The notes under the pieces: model-generated
What the model was told of the DNA's origin: nothing
What the model saw: only the letters and a program-made list of their open reading frames with translations
The model's database searches: none
Made by a program: the position numbers and the translations under genes
From: Sphingomonas arvum
Lineage (GTDB): Bacteria > Pseudomonadota > Alphaproteobacteria > Sphingomonadales > Sphingomonadaceae
Length of the DNA: 64,000 bases
Reading direction: 5' to 3'
Assembly (NCBI RefSeq): GCF_026013565.1
Contig: NZ_JAPDOB010000001.1
Coordinates: forward strand, 62,001 to 126,000
Part shown: positions 29,348 through 35,660 of the stretch, one piece after another
Layout of the letters: each line of letters starts with the position of its first letter
Position numbering within the stretch: position 1 is the first letter of the stretch

Positions 29348-30402
29348 TCCCACCCGGCGCCACGATCGGGATTATCGGCGGCGGCCAGCTTGGCCGCATG
29401 TTGAGCGTGGCGGCGGCGCAGCTGGGCTATCGGTGCCATATCTTCGACCCCCACGAGCGGCCATGCGCGGCGGACGTCGCGGCGGAGTTCACGCGAGGCG
29501 CGTTCGACGATGCGGCCGCGCTCGAGCGGTTCGCGGCCGCATGCGACGTGGTCACCTATGAGTTCGAGAATCTGGCGGTGGAGCCGCTGGCGGGACTGGC
29601 GGGCACGTTGCGCCCGGGAGCGCGGTCGCTGGCAGTCGCGCAGGACCGGGCCGAGGAGAAACGCTTCATCGAGGCGAGCGGGGCACCGGTGGCGCCGTGG
29701 CGCGCGGTGGAAAGCCTGGCAGAAGTCGAAGCCGCGGTGGCGGAGCTTGGCTGTCCGCTGGTGCTGAAGACGCGGCGCTATGGCTATGACGGCAAGGGGC
29801 AGGCGTGGGTGCGCGAGCCCGGCGAGGCGGCGGCGGCTTGGGCCGCGATCGGCGAGCAGCCGGCGGTGGCGGAGCGCGGCATATCGTTCGAAGCCGAGTT
29901 TTCGGTGATCATGGCGCGGGGGCTGCACGGGGATACGGCCTTCTTCGACTTGCCGGAGAACCGGCATGAAGGTGGCATCCTGCGGCGGTCGCTGGTGCCG
30001 GCCGGTCCGGAGGTGAAGCGCCATGCGGCGGCGGCGCGGCGAATGGCGCAGGGGATCGCGGATGCACTGGAGCATGTCGGCGTGCTGACTGTTGAGTTCT
30101 TTGCCTGCGCCGACGCCCCGATCGTCAACGAGATTGCGCCGCGGGTGCACAACAGCGGCCACTGGACGATTGAGGGCGCGGCGACGTCGCAGTTCGAACA
30201 GCACGTGCGGGCGATTTGCGAGTTGCCGCTGGGCAGCACGGCGCTGCGCGGTGCGGGCGCGCAGATGGATAACCTGATTGGCGCGGACGTGGACCGCTGG
30301 CCGGAGCTGGTGTCCGAGCCTGGGGCGGCGCTGCACCTTTATGGCAAGGGCGAAGCGAGGCCAGGAAGGAAGATGGGGCACTGCACGCGCGTCCGCGTGT
30401 AA
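29344..30402 (+). CDS. purK: 5-(carboxyamino)imidazole ribonucleotide synthase
   Basis: PurK makes N5-CAIR from AIR, bicarbonate and ATP. The 352-aa ATP-grasp protein begins with a glycine-rich [20 protein letters not shown]. The ATP-binding [16 protein letters not shown] and the C-terminal [18 protein letters not shown] motifs are present. The GTG at 29344 is chosen because it overlaps the purE TGA as GTGA; an upstream in-frame start would lie inside purE. Confidence 0.96.
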   Translation: MIPPGATIGIIGGGQLGRMLSVAAAQLGYRCHIFDPHERPCAADVAAEFTRGAFDDAAALERFAAACDVVTYEFENLAVEPLAGLAGTLRPGARSLAVAQDRAEEKRFIEASGAPVAPWRAVESLAEVEAAVAELGCPLVLKTRRYGYDGKGQAWVREPGEAAAAWAAIGEQPAVAERGISFEAEFSVIMARGLHGDTAFFDLPENRHEGGILRRSLVPAGPEVKRHAAAARRMAQGIADALEHVGVLTVEFFACADAPIVNEIAPRVHNSGHWTIEGAATSQFEQHVRAICELPLGSTALRGAGAQMDNLIGADVDRWPELVSEPGAALHLYGKGEARPGRKMGHCTRVRV

Positions 30403-30622
30403 GGAGCGTTTGCCGGTCGGTCCGCCGCCTTCCGAACGACGCGGCGTTCCTCTTGAAGGCAGGATCAAGGGATTTGCACCCTGCTGCCCTTGTGGTGGGA
30501 TTGGCTGATGGCGCGCTGGTCCTCAGTTTCCCTGGCGAGCTTCGGTAAGGATAGGGGCGCTGGTCGGCATCTGGTCCGGGTCAAGCCACTGAACACCCTC
30601 GCTCGTCACCCGTTTCACCTCC

Positions 30623-31027
30623 ATGAGCATGAGCGATGCATCCAACGAGACCGCCGGCGGCTGCCTGTGCGGCGCGGTGCGGGTGGTGGCGCGGGGGGAG
30701 CCGGCGCGGGTGGGCCTGTGCCACTGCCTCGATTGCCGCAAGCACAGCGGCACCCTGTTCTTCGCCGCCGCCATTTTCCCGGCCGAGGCGGTGACGATCA
30801 CCGGCGAGACGCGCGAGTACAAGAACCGTCATTTCTGCCCGACCTGCGGCAGTAGCGTGTACGGCTTGTGGCGGGACGAGGTGGACCTGCACCTGGGCGC
30901 CCTCGACGCCCCCGACCAGTTCACCCCGACCTACGAGCTATGGACGGTCCGCCGCGAGGCGTGGTTGCCGGAGTTTGGGCTAAGGGGTTTCGAGGGGGAT
31001 CGGAAGGCGCCGGAACCGCTCAAGTGA
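30623..31027 (+). CDS. GFA family zinc-binding protein (glutathione-dependent formaldehyde-activating fold)
   Basis: A 134-aa protein with the GFA/CENP-V zinc-cysteine pattern: GGCLCGAVR, LCHCLDCRKHSG and FCPTCGSSVY. The family has been tied to glutathione-formaldehyde adducts, but most members are uncharacterised. The start could also be the ATG at 30629. A paralogue with the same motifs lies at 40528-40929. It is followed by a strong terminator. Confidence 0.88.
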   Translation: MSMSDASNETAGGCLCGAVRVVARGEPARVGLCHCLDCRKHSGTLFFAAAIFPAEAVTITGETREYKNRHFCPTCGSSVYGLWRDEVDLHLGALDAPDQFTPTYELWTVRREAWLPEFGLRGFEGDRKAPEPLK

Positions 31028-31058
31028 AAAGCCCCCGAGCTTGAGCTCGAGGGCTTTT
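31027..31058. terminator. Strong bidirectional terminator after the GFA gene
   Basis: aaaagccc (31027-31034) pairs with gggctttt (31051-31058), with an inner cgagc/gctcg stem, a TTGA loop and one mismatch. A-run and T-run flank the stem, so it can work on both strands: it ends the GFA gene and could also back up the end of the minus-strand toxin unit. Confidence 0.85.
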
Positions 31059-31067
31059 CGATCGACA

Positions 31068-31098
31068 CCGTGCCAAGCTTGTTATCGCTTTGGCACGG
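31068..31098. repeat. Second inverted repeat downstream of the PemK gene
   Basis: ccgtgccaa (31068-31076) and ttggcacgg (31090-31098) form a perfect 9-bp stem with a 13-base loop and no T-run. It lies 72 bp past the PemK stop on the minus strand. It may be a transcript end or a protein-binding site at the border of the lower-GC islet. Confidence 0.45.
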
Positions 31099-31169
31099 CC
31101 GCCCTTCGCAGGGTCTTGAGGCTCAACGGTTGCCCGCGAGCAATCGATGCTGAGTTGGAGTCTGCAATC

Positions 31170-31628
31170 CTACTTGTCAAGTGAAATGCCGAGTGCGTAA
31201 CGAACCGCGACCATGATGGCTTCGAACTGCTGTTCCGAAACGCGGAGGTTCGTCAGATACTTACGCCTGCCGTGCTGGTCGCGTTCGGTCCGAAACAGAT
31301 CAAGTCGTTCGAAGCCCACTGTTGCCAGCATGTCAGCCTTCACCCACCAGACGGTTTCGGCAAAGGGCGCAGGCAAGGGCTGCGGCAGTTCGATCCGGCA
31401 ATGGTAGAGATTGCGTTCGTCGGAGGGCGTGCCGCTAAGCGGAACGATCGTGTGCAGGTTGTTGCGGCGGGGCAGCACGCCGGTGATCACCACGGCTGGC
31501 CGCCGCTTGACCATCTCAGGCGGCCGAAAGCCCCCGAGCGAGTAGTCGCACAGCAGGATCGTTCGCGGCAGGACAGGATACTTCAGAACTGTAGTTCTCT
31601 GTTTGTTCTTGACACCGTTTGAGCGCAA
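31170..31628 (-). CDS. PemK/MazF-family toxin-like endoribonuclease
   Basis: A 152-aa protein with the PemK/MazF core: TILLCDYSLGGFRPPEMVKR, RRPAVVITGVLPRRNNLHTI, VPLSGTPSD and a C-terminal KADMLATVGFERLDL. Such toxins cut mRNA. It starts at a TTG with no strong ribosome site, one base after the stop of a small basic reading frame, so coupling is possible. No recognisable MazE/PemI antitoxin is next to it. It is downstream of nrdB and a DUF4145 gene on the same strand. Base composition is lower in GC than its neighbours, suggesting transfer. Confidence 0.8.
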   Translation of the reverse strand: MRSNGVKNKQRTTVLKYPVLPRTILLCDYSLGGFRPPEMVKRRPAVVITGVLPRRNNLHTIVPLSGTPSDERNLYHCRIELPQPLPAPFAETVWWVKADMLATVGFERLDLFRTERDQHGRRKYLTNLRVSEQQFEAIMVAVRYALGISLDK

Positions 31629-31636
31629 GTTATAAT
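31609..31636 (+). promoter_or_regulatory. Consensus sigma-70-like promoter, plus strand, antisense to the toxin unit
   Basis: TTGACA (31609-31614) and TATAAT (31631-31636) are both perfect and 16 bp apart. It points away from the PemK start codon, toward the small frame and the 3' end of the DUF4145 gene, so a transcript would be antisense. It may be chance in AT-richer DNA. Confidence 0.4.
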
Positions 31637-31713
31637 CGGAGCATCGCGACGTTTTCGCACTGCAGTGCCCTTTTCGATTTTGCGTGGCGTATACGCTTCT
31701 CAGTCTTTCGCAT
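31630..31713 (-). CDS. Tiny basic reading frame directly before the PemK gene
   Basis: A 27-aa frame beginning MRKTEKRIRHAKSKRALQCE, preceded by GAGG, that ends with TAA one base before the PemK TTG. It is Lys/Arg-rich, unlike the usual acidic antitoxins, and the same frame stays open upstream to 31833. Kept because of its exact placement; it could be a leader, an unusual antitoxin partner or chance. Confidence 0.25.
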   Translation of the reverse strand: MRKTEKRIRHAKSKRALQCENVAMLRL

Positions 31714-31762
31714 AATCCTCGTATGCTTGCTCCTGTTGCGAGATGCTTTACTCACAGACTTG

Positions 31763-32512
31763 CTACGCCTTTTTTTGGGTATCTGAAGTACCAGCGGATT
31801 TAGGCTTAGAGTCGCGAGCCGCGATCCCATCAAGCTTGCTCTTAGGCAATGAGTCGTACAGCTCGTCCAGTCGCCTCGGCTCTGTAATGGCGGTTTCGAC
31901 GATCAGATTCACAATTCGAAACAGGGCGAGAGCGGTATCGCGATCATCTCGGAGGTCCATCTCTCCTGGATGCACGCATTCGTTGCCAATCACCCGGACG
32001 GTGTCCAGCGCTCGCTGAATGGGCGTCTTTATCTTTCCTGTCGCAACCAATTCACCAATCGCCGCATCGATTCCGGATTTGGTTGCGCCGAGTGCCGGCA
32101 GTAATTTCTGAATCACTAAGCGTAGGAGTGCTGCGGAACCTCGCGGTGACCGCGGCAGGATCGATTGCGCTTCTTTGTAGTCTGCGATTAAGTCAGGAGG
32201 CATGTCCGACGCGGGCGGAGGAGCGTCGCTCTGAGCAGACTCGATAAGTTGCTCACCCAGGAAGACAGTTTCTCTGTCGCAAGCTGTGCACCGCGCGAGG
32301 CTGAGCGTTGGCAATTTTCCCAATTCCCTATGTGAGAAGCGCCCCGCTCCCCACGCGACCTGAAGCCCCTGCACATAGCCAAGCTGTTGGACCGCATAGG
32401 TTCGACAGTCAGGATGTAGACACACAAACTTGATGGTTCCGGTAGCCGGAATTCCAGCTGCTTTCGGAACTTCCAAGAAGGCGCATTGGGCGGTCACATC
32501 AGACTTCGACAC
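31763..32512 (-). CDS. DUF4145 domain protein
   Basis: A 249-aa soluble protein. The N-terminal part has Cys pairs consistent with zinc binding (FVCLHPDCRTY, ARCTACDRE). The C-terminal helical domain is DUF4145-like: SPRGSAALLRLVIQKLLPAL, then ALDTVRVIGNECVHPGEMDL. Proteins of this type often accompany restriction or other defence genes; enzymatic activity is not established. The start is a GTG at 32512, 5 bp after the nrdB stop, with GGAG upstream. The 3' end has an A7 run just before the stop. Base composition is lower in GC than in nrdB. Confidence 0.75.
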   Translation of the reverse strand: MSKSDVTAQCAFLEVPKAAGIPATGTIKFVCLHPDCRTYAVQQLGYVQGLQVAWGAGRFSHRELGKLPTLSLARCTACDRETVFLGEQLIESAQSDAPPPASDMPPDLIADYKEAQSILPRSPRGSAALLRLVIQKLLPALGATKSGIDAAIGELVATGKIKTPIQRALDTVRVIGNECVHPGEMDLRDDRDTALALFRIVNLIVETAITEPRRLDELYDSLPKSKLDGIAARDSKPKSAGTSDTQKKA

Positions 32513-32517
32513 GTGCC

Positions 32518-33579
32518 CTACTCCGCCGCCACCCCAGCAGCCGCGAACAGACCACCCTCACCCTCACCCTCGTCAGCCACCTCGGCGCTGCCCACGGCCT
32601 TGGCCTTCATCCGCCGATCGAAGTTGTCCCACACCGTATTCCAATCCCCCCGCGTCGCCGCCTTGGAATACTCCGTCGCGCGGGTCTCGAAGAAGTTGGC
32701 GTGCTCGACGCCGTTCAGCAGCGGGGCGAGCCAGGGGAGGGGGTGCTCCTCGATCATGTAGATCGGCTGGAAGCCCAGCTGGCCCAGGCGCCAGTCGGCG
32801 ATGTAGCGGATGTACTTCTTGATCGACTTGGGCGTCATGCCCTCGACCGGCCCGGCCTCGAACGCCAGGTCGATGAACGCATCCTCCAGCCGCACCGTCT
32901 TCTGGCAGGTGTCGATGATCGAGTCCTTGACGTCGCGGGTCAGGCAGTCGCGTTCCTTCACAAAGGTGTGGAACAGCTTGATGATGCCTTCGCAGTGGAG
33001 GCTCTCGTCGCGGACCGACCAGCTGACGATCTGGCCCATGCCCTTCATCTTGTTAAAGCGCGGGAAGTTCATCAGCATGGCGAAGGAGGCGAACAGCTGC
33101 AGCCCCTCCGTAAAGCCGCCGAACATGGCCAGCGTCTTGGCGATGTCCTCGTCCGTGTCGACGCCGAAGGTCGACAGATAGTCGTGCTTGTCCTTCATCT
33201 CCTTGTACTGAAGGAACATGCCGTACTCGCTCTCGGGCATGCCGATGGTGTCGAGCAGGTGCGAGTAAGCGGCGATATGCACCGTCTCCATGTTGGAGAA
33301 GGCCGCCAGCATCATCTTGATCTCGGTCGGCTTGAACACCCGGCCGTACTTCTCGTGGTAGCAGTCCTGCACCTCGACGTCCGCCTGGGTGAAGAAGCGG
33401 AAGATCTGGGTCAGCAGGTTACGCTCGTGCGGGGACAGCTTCTGCGCCCAGTCGCGGCAATCCTCGCCCAGCGGCACTTCCTCCGGCATCCAGTGGATCT
33501 GCTGCTGCCGCTTCCAGAACTCGAACGCCCAGGGGTATTCGAACGGCTTGTACTGCTTGCGGGCTTCGAGGAGGGACAT
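32518..33579 (-). CDS. nrdB: Ribonucleoside-diphosphate reductase beta subunit (class I)
   Basis: NrdB carries the diiron-tyrosyl radical cofactor that starts ribonucleotide reduction in NrdA. The 353-aa protein shows the metal ligands and radical Tyr in order: TQADVEVQD (Asp), FSNMETVHIAAYSHLL (Glu, His, Tyr), EGLQLFASFAMLMNF (Glu) and VRDESLHCEGI (Glu, His). Its ATG follows AAAGGAG with 8-base spacing and lies 3 bp after the last small membrane-protein gene, so it is translated from that transcript. It is separated from nrdA by about 2 kb. Confidence 0.97.
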   Translation of the reverse strand: MSLLEARKQYKPFEYPWAFEFWKRQQQIHWMPEEVPLGEDCRDWAQKLSPHERNLLTQIFRFFTQADVEVQDCYHEKYGRVFKPTEIKMMLAAFSNMETVHIAAYSHLLDTIGMPESEYGMFLQYKEMKDKHDYLSTFGVDTDEDIAKTLAMFGGFTEGLQLFASFAMLMNFPRFNKMKGMGQIVSWSVRDESLHCEGIIKLFHTFVKERDCLTRDVKDSIIDTCQKTVRLEDAFIDLAFEAGPVEGMTPKSIKKYIRYIADWRLGQLGFQPIYMIEEHPLPWLAPLLNGVEHANFFETRATEYSKAATRGDWNTVWDNFDRRMKAKAVGSAEVADEGEGEGGLFAAAGVAAE

Positions 33580-33582
33580 GGG

Positions 33583-33936
33583 CTAGGCTCCTTTGAGCGA
33601 GAGAACGGCGGCGGCGCCGAGGATGACGCCGCACACGGCGACGGTGATGAGCAGCCACTTGCGTCGGGCGGCGGCGAGTTCGGGAGCTGGGTCGACCACC
33701 GGCTCGCGGCGGCTGTTGACCAGAAGGGAGCCGATCAGCGCCGGGATGAAGACGGGGGCGTGGCGGAGCGACCGGAAGGACGTAAGGCCGAACTCGCCGG
33801 CCAGCATCGCTGCCACCAGCAGCAGGCTGAGCACGATCAAGGCGACGCCCGTCCACTGCACCCGGTTGAACGGGCGCAGCGGCCGGCCGCCGGCGGAGGT
33901 GGCCAGCGGATCGTAGGAGGACTGGCGGTAGCTCAT
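33583..33936 (-). CDS. Membrane protein of unknown function in the nrd region
   Basis: A 117-aa protein with three predicted helices (VALIVLSLLLVAAMLAG, APVFIPALIGSLLV, LLITVAVCGVILGAAAVL) and polar ends. Its ATG overlaps the stop of the upstream 38-aa gene (ATGA), and its stop is 3 bp before nrdB. No family was recognised. It belongs to the run of small membrane-protein genes between nrdA and nrdB. Confidence 0.75.
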   Translation of the reverse strand: MSYRQSSYDPLATSAGGRPLRPFNRVQWTGVALIVLSLLLVAAMLAGEFGLTSFRSLRHAPVFIPALIGSLLVNSRREPVVDPAPELAAARRKWLLITVAVCGVILGAAAVLSLKGA

Positions 33937-34049
33937 GCGGCACCGTCCGTGCGACCGGCGCGGCGGCGCTTGCGGAACCGCAGGCTGACGAGGGTCGCGA
34001 TTGTGCCGACCACCGTCGCCACCGTGCTGACGAGTTCCACCGTGCGCAT
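33933..34049 (-). CDS. Very small single-span membrane protein
   Basis: A 38-aa protein with one helix (VELVSTVATVVGTIATLVSL) and a highly basic tail (RFRKRRRAGR). It fits exactly between two genes: its ATG overlaps the previous stop and its TGA overlaps the next ATG. This packing is the main evidence that it is translated. No known family. Confidence 0.6.
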   Translation of the reverse strand: MRTVELVSTVATVVGTIATLVSLRFRKRRRAGRTDGAA

Positions 34050-34561
34050 CAGGCCACTCCGCTCTCGACCGTCGCGGCGAGGCCCGAGCGCCGGCGCCAG
34101 CGGCGGAGCAGGGCATGGCCAAGGGCGGCGGCGCACAGCAGGCCGGCGCCAGTCATCGTGAACAGGAAGAACAGCCCCGACGCCAGCGGGACCTGCGGCA
34201 GCGGCCCGGACATCTGGCCCAAGACCACGCCGACCTGCCCGCCGGCCAGAAAGGCTCCGGCCAGGAAGGTGACCGCGCCGTAGGTATTGAACAGGGTGCT
34301 GAGCCGAGGCGCGCGAAAGGCGCGGCTCAGGTAGGCGGCGAGTAGCGCGGCGCTGGTGCCGATAAAGGTGAAAAACGCGCTGCGGATGCCCAGCACCATG
34401 TAGGTCCGACCGTCGGGCCCGAGCTGACCGAACATGTCCGCACCGAACTGCAGCAAGCCGAGCACCATCACCCCGGCGCCCGCCGTGGCGAGCATCAGCG
34501 GCCGGAACACGGTTTCCGCATCGTGCGCCGTAACCGAGGTGGGAGCAGAGCCATCGCTCAC
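34049..34561 (-). CDS. Four-span membrane protein of unknown function
   Basis: A 170-aa protein with about four transmembrane segments (LMLATAGAGVMVLGLLQFGA, GIRSAFFTFIGTSAALLAAY, YGAVTFLAGAFLAGGQVGVV, GLFFLFTMTGAGLLCAAALG) and an Arg-rich end. The start is a GTG overlapping the previous gene's stop (GTGA). No family is recognised; it is the largest member of the membrane cassette after the PepSY-type protein. Confidence 0.72.
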   Translation of the reverse strand: MSDGSAPTSVTAHDAETVFRPLMLATAGAGVMVLGLLQFGADMFGQLGPDGRTYMVLGIRSAFFTFIGTSAALLAAYLSRAFRAPRLSTLFNTYGAVTFLAGAFLAGGQVGVVLGQMSGPLPQVPLASGLFFLFTMTGAGLLCAAALGHALLRRWRRRSGLAATVESGVA

Positions 34562-34788
34562 GCCGCACCGCTTTCGTTGCTGAAGTCGTACGGCTTGGTG
34601 GTGGCGTAGGCGATGGCGAAGCCGCCCATCACCAGGCCGAACGCGAGGATCATCATGCCGGCGATCAGCAGGCCGGTGCTCTTGCGCGATTCGCCCACAC
34701 GGCCGCGCAACGCGGCGATCAGCATGCCCAGCCCGACAAGGGTGGCGATGATCCCGACCACCAGGAACAGGATGTTGCCCCCGCTCAC
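34558..34788 (-). CDS. Two-span small membrane protein
   Basis: A 76-aa protein with two helices (ILFLVVGIIATLVGLGMLIA and GLLIAGMMILAFGLVMGGFA) joined by a basic turn (RGRVGESRKS). The start is a GTG at 34788, overlapping the previous stop by four bases. No family was recognised. Part of the membrane cassette. Confidence 0.68.
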   Translation of the reverse strand: MSGGNILFLVVGIIATLVGLGMLIAALRGRVGESRKSTGLLIAGMMILAFGLVMGGFAIAYATTKPYDFSNESGAA

Positions 34789-34979
34789 AGCAGGCGGTCC
34801 AGGAAACCGCTCGCAACGGCGATGAACAGCGCGCCGGCGAGCAGGAACAAGACGCCTGCGGTGCGGCGATTGCGGCGGCGCAGCGGGTCGGCCGACTGAC
34901 CGGGCAGCAGCAACAGCAGCACGCCGGCCACGCTCAGCAGCACGCCCGGCACCCAGAAGAAACTCATGTGCGGGTTCAC
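34785..34979 (-). CDS. Two-span small membrane protein
   Basis: A 64-aa protein with helices FFWVPGVLLSVAGVLLLLLP and AGVLFLLAGALFIAVASGF around a basic turn. The GTG at 34979 overlaps the stop of the PepSY-type gene (GTGA), like the other links in this operon; an ATG at 34967 is the alternative start. Function unknown. Confidence 0.68.
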   Translation of the reverse strand: MNPHMSFFWVPGVLLSVAGVLLLLLPGQSADPLRRRNRRTAGVLFLLAGALFIAVASGFLDRLL

Positions 34980-35356
34980 CAGAAGAACCTCCCGCCGCGG
35001 CTGTGAGCCTTGCGCCCGCGGGCGGCGAACATGCGGACGTACATCCACAACCCACTGATCGCGAAGAAGATCAGCGACAGGCCCGAGAGGATCGAGATGG
35101 CGGTGCCGACGGGTCCGAACGTCTCGCCCGAATGAAGGTGGTGGAGCAGCCCCACGTTCCACCCGCCCGGCTGCGGCTTGGGCCGGCAGTTCATAGTCTC
35201 CGGGCAGACGAAGCCGGCGGGCGGGGCCGGGCGCGGCACAGCGGCTGCGCGGCGCTCGTTGGCCAGGCTGCCAACTTGGCTGAGCACGCCGGTGGCCGCG
35301 ATCCACAGCATGAAGATGCCGAAGAAAACCGACAGCCAACGATGCCACTTGCGCAT
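34976..35356 (-). CDS. PepSY-associated transmembrane protein
   Basis: A 126-aa protein with the typical N-terminus of PepSY-associated TM proteins (MRKWHRWLSVFFGIFMLWIA). A periplasmic loop with two Cys (FVCPETMNCR) and HHLHSGETFGPVG follows, then a second helix (ISILSGLSLIFFAISGLWMY). Proteins of this kind often sit beside TonB-dependent receptors or iron-reductase genes. The ATG at 35356 is preceded by AAGGA. Two 19-bp Fur-like palindromes lie just upstream. It is the first gene of the six-gene membrane run that leads into nrdB. Confidence 0.8.
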   Translation of the reverse strand: MRKWHRWLSVFFGIFMLWIAATGVLSQVGSLANERRAAAVPRPAPPAGFVCPETMNCRPKPQPGGWNVGLLHHLHSGETFGPVGTAISILSGLSLIFFAISGLWMYVRMFAARGRKAHSRGGRFFW

Positions 35357-35368
35357 GGGGAATTCCTT

Positions 35369-35387
35369 GTTGCGAACGTTTCGCAAC
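35369..35387. promoter_or_regulatory. Fur-like operator, site 1 (perfect palindrome)
   Basis: gttgcgaa (35369-35376), cgt, ttcgcaac (35380-35387): perfect 8-bp arms, 19 bp overall, the size of a Fur box. It lies 13 bp upstream of the PepSY-type gene's ATG, where a bound repressor would block expression. Confidence 0.6.
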
Positions 35388-35397
35388 CCATTCCCTT

Positions 35398-35416
35398 CTT
35401 GCGAACTATTTGCAAG
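35398..35416. promoter_or_regulatory. Fur-like operator, site 2
   Basis: cttgcgaa (35398-35405), cta, tttgcaag (35409-35416): the same 19-bp layout with one arm mismatch, 29 bp from site 1. Two sites on near the same helix face suggest cooperative binding. Confidence 0.55.
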
Positions 35417-35424
35417 AGGCGCGT

Positions 35425-35637
35425 TCACCGGCCCAGCTCCGCCGCGGTCGGGTGCGCGAACAACCCTCCGATCACCCATGCGATCAGTAGCGCCCCGACG
35501 CCCAGCAGCAGCACGCCCGATTGGCTGCCGTAGCTGCCGTTCTCACCGCCCGAGCGCCGGCGGTACTGCCATACACCGGCGCCCAGGAAGAGCACGCCGA
35601 CGAGCAGCTTCAGGATGTCGGGCGTGTCGAACGGCAC
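35425..35637 (-). CDS. Small two-span membrane protein downstream of nrdA
   Basis: A 70-aa protein with helices ILKLLVGVLFLGAGVWQY and GVLLLGVGALLIAWVIGGLF and a Gly/Ser-rich loop. The GTG at 35637 has GGAG 7 bases upstream and lies 23 bp after the nrdA stop, so it is likely the second gene of the nrdA transcript. No family recognised. Confidence 0.68.
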   Translation of the reverse strand: MPFDTPDILKLLVGVLFLGAGVWQYRRRSGGENGSYGSQSGVLLLGVGALLIAWVIGGLFAHPTAAELGR

Positions 35638-35660
35638 CGTTCAGCTCCGCACTGCCGGCG

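Noticed and set aside
28984-30468. Open frame of 494 codons on the minus strand
   Set aside because: Antisense to purE-purK with Arg/His-rich composition and no recognisable motif.
30403-30622. Hidden small gene between purK and the GFA gene
   Set aside because: No frame with a plausible ribosome site, motif or membrane pattern; left as a 220-bp spacer in which I see nothing clear.
32701-34161. Open frame of 486 codons on the plus strand
   Set aside because: Antisense to nrdB and the membrane genes; no start context or domain.
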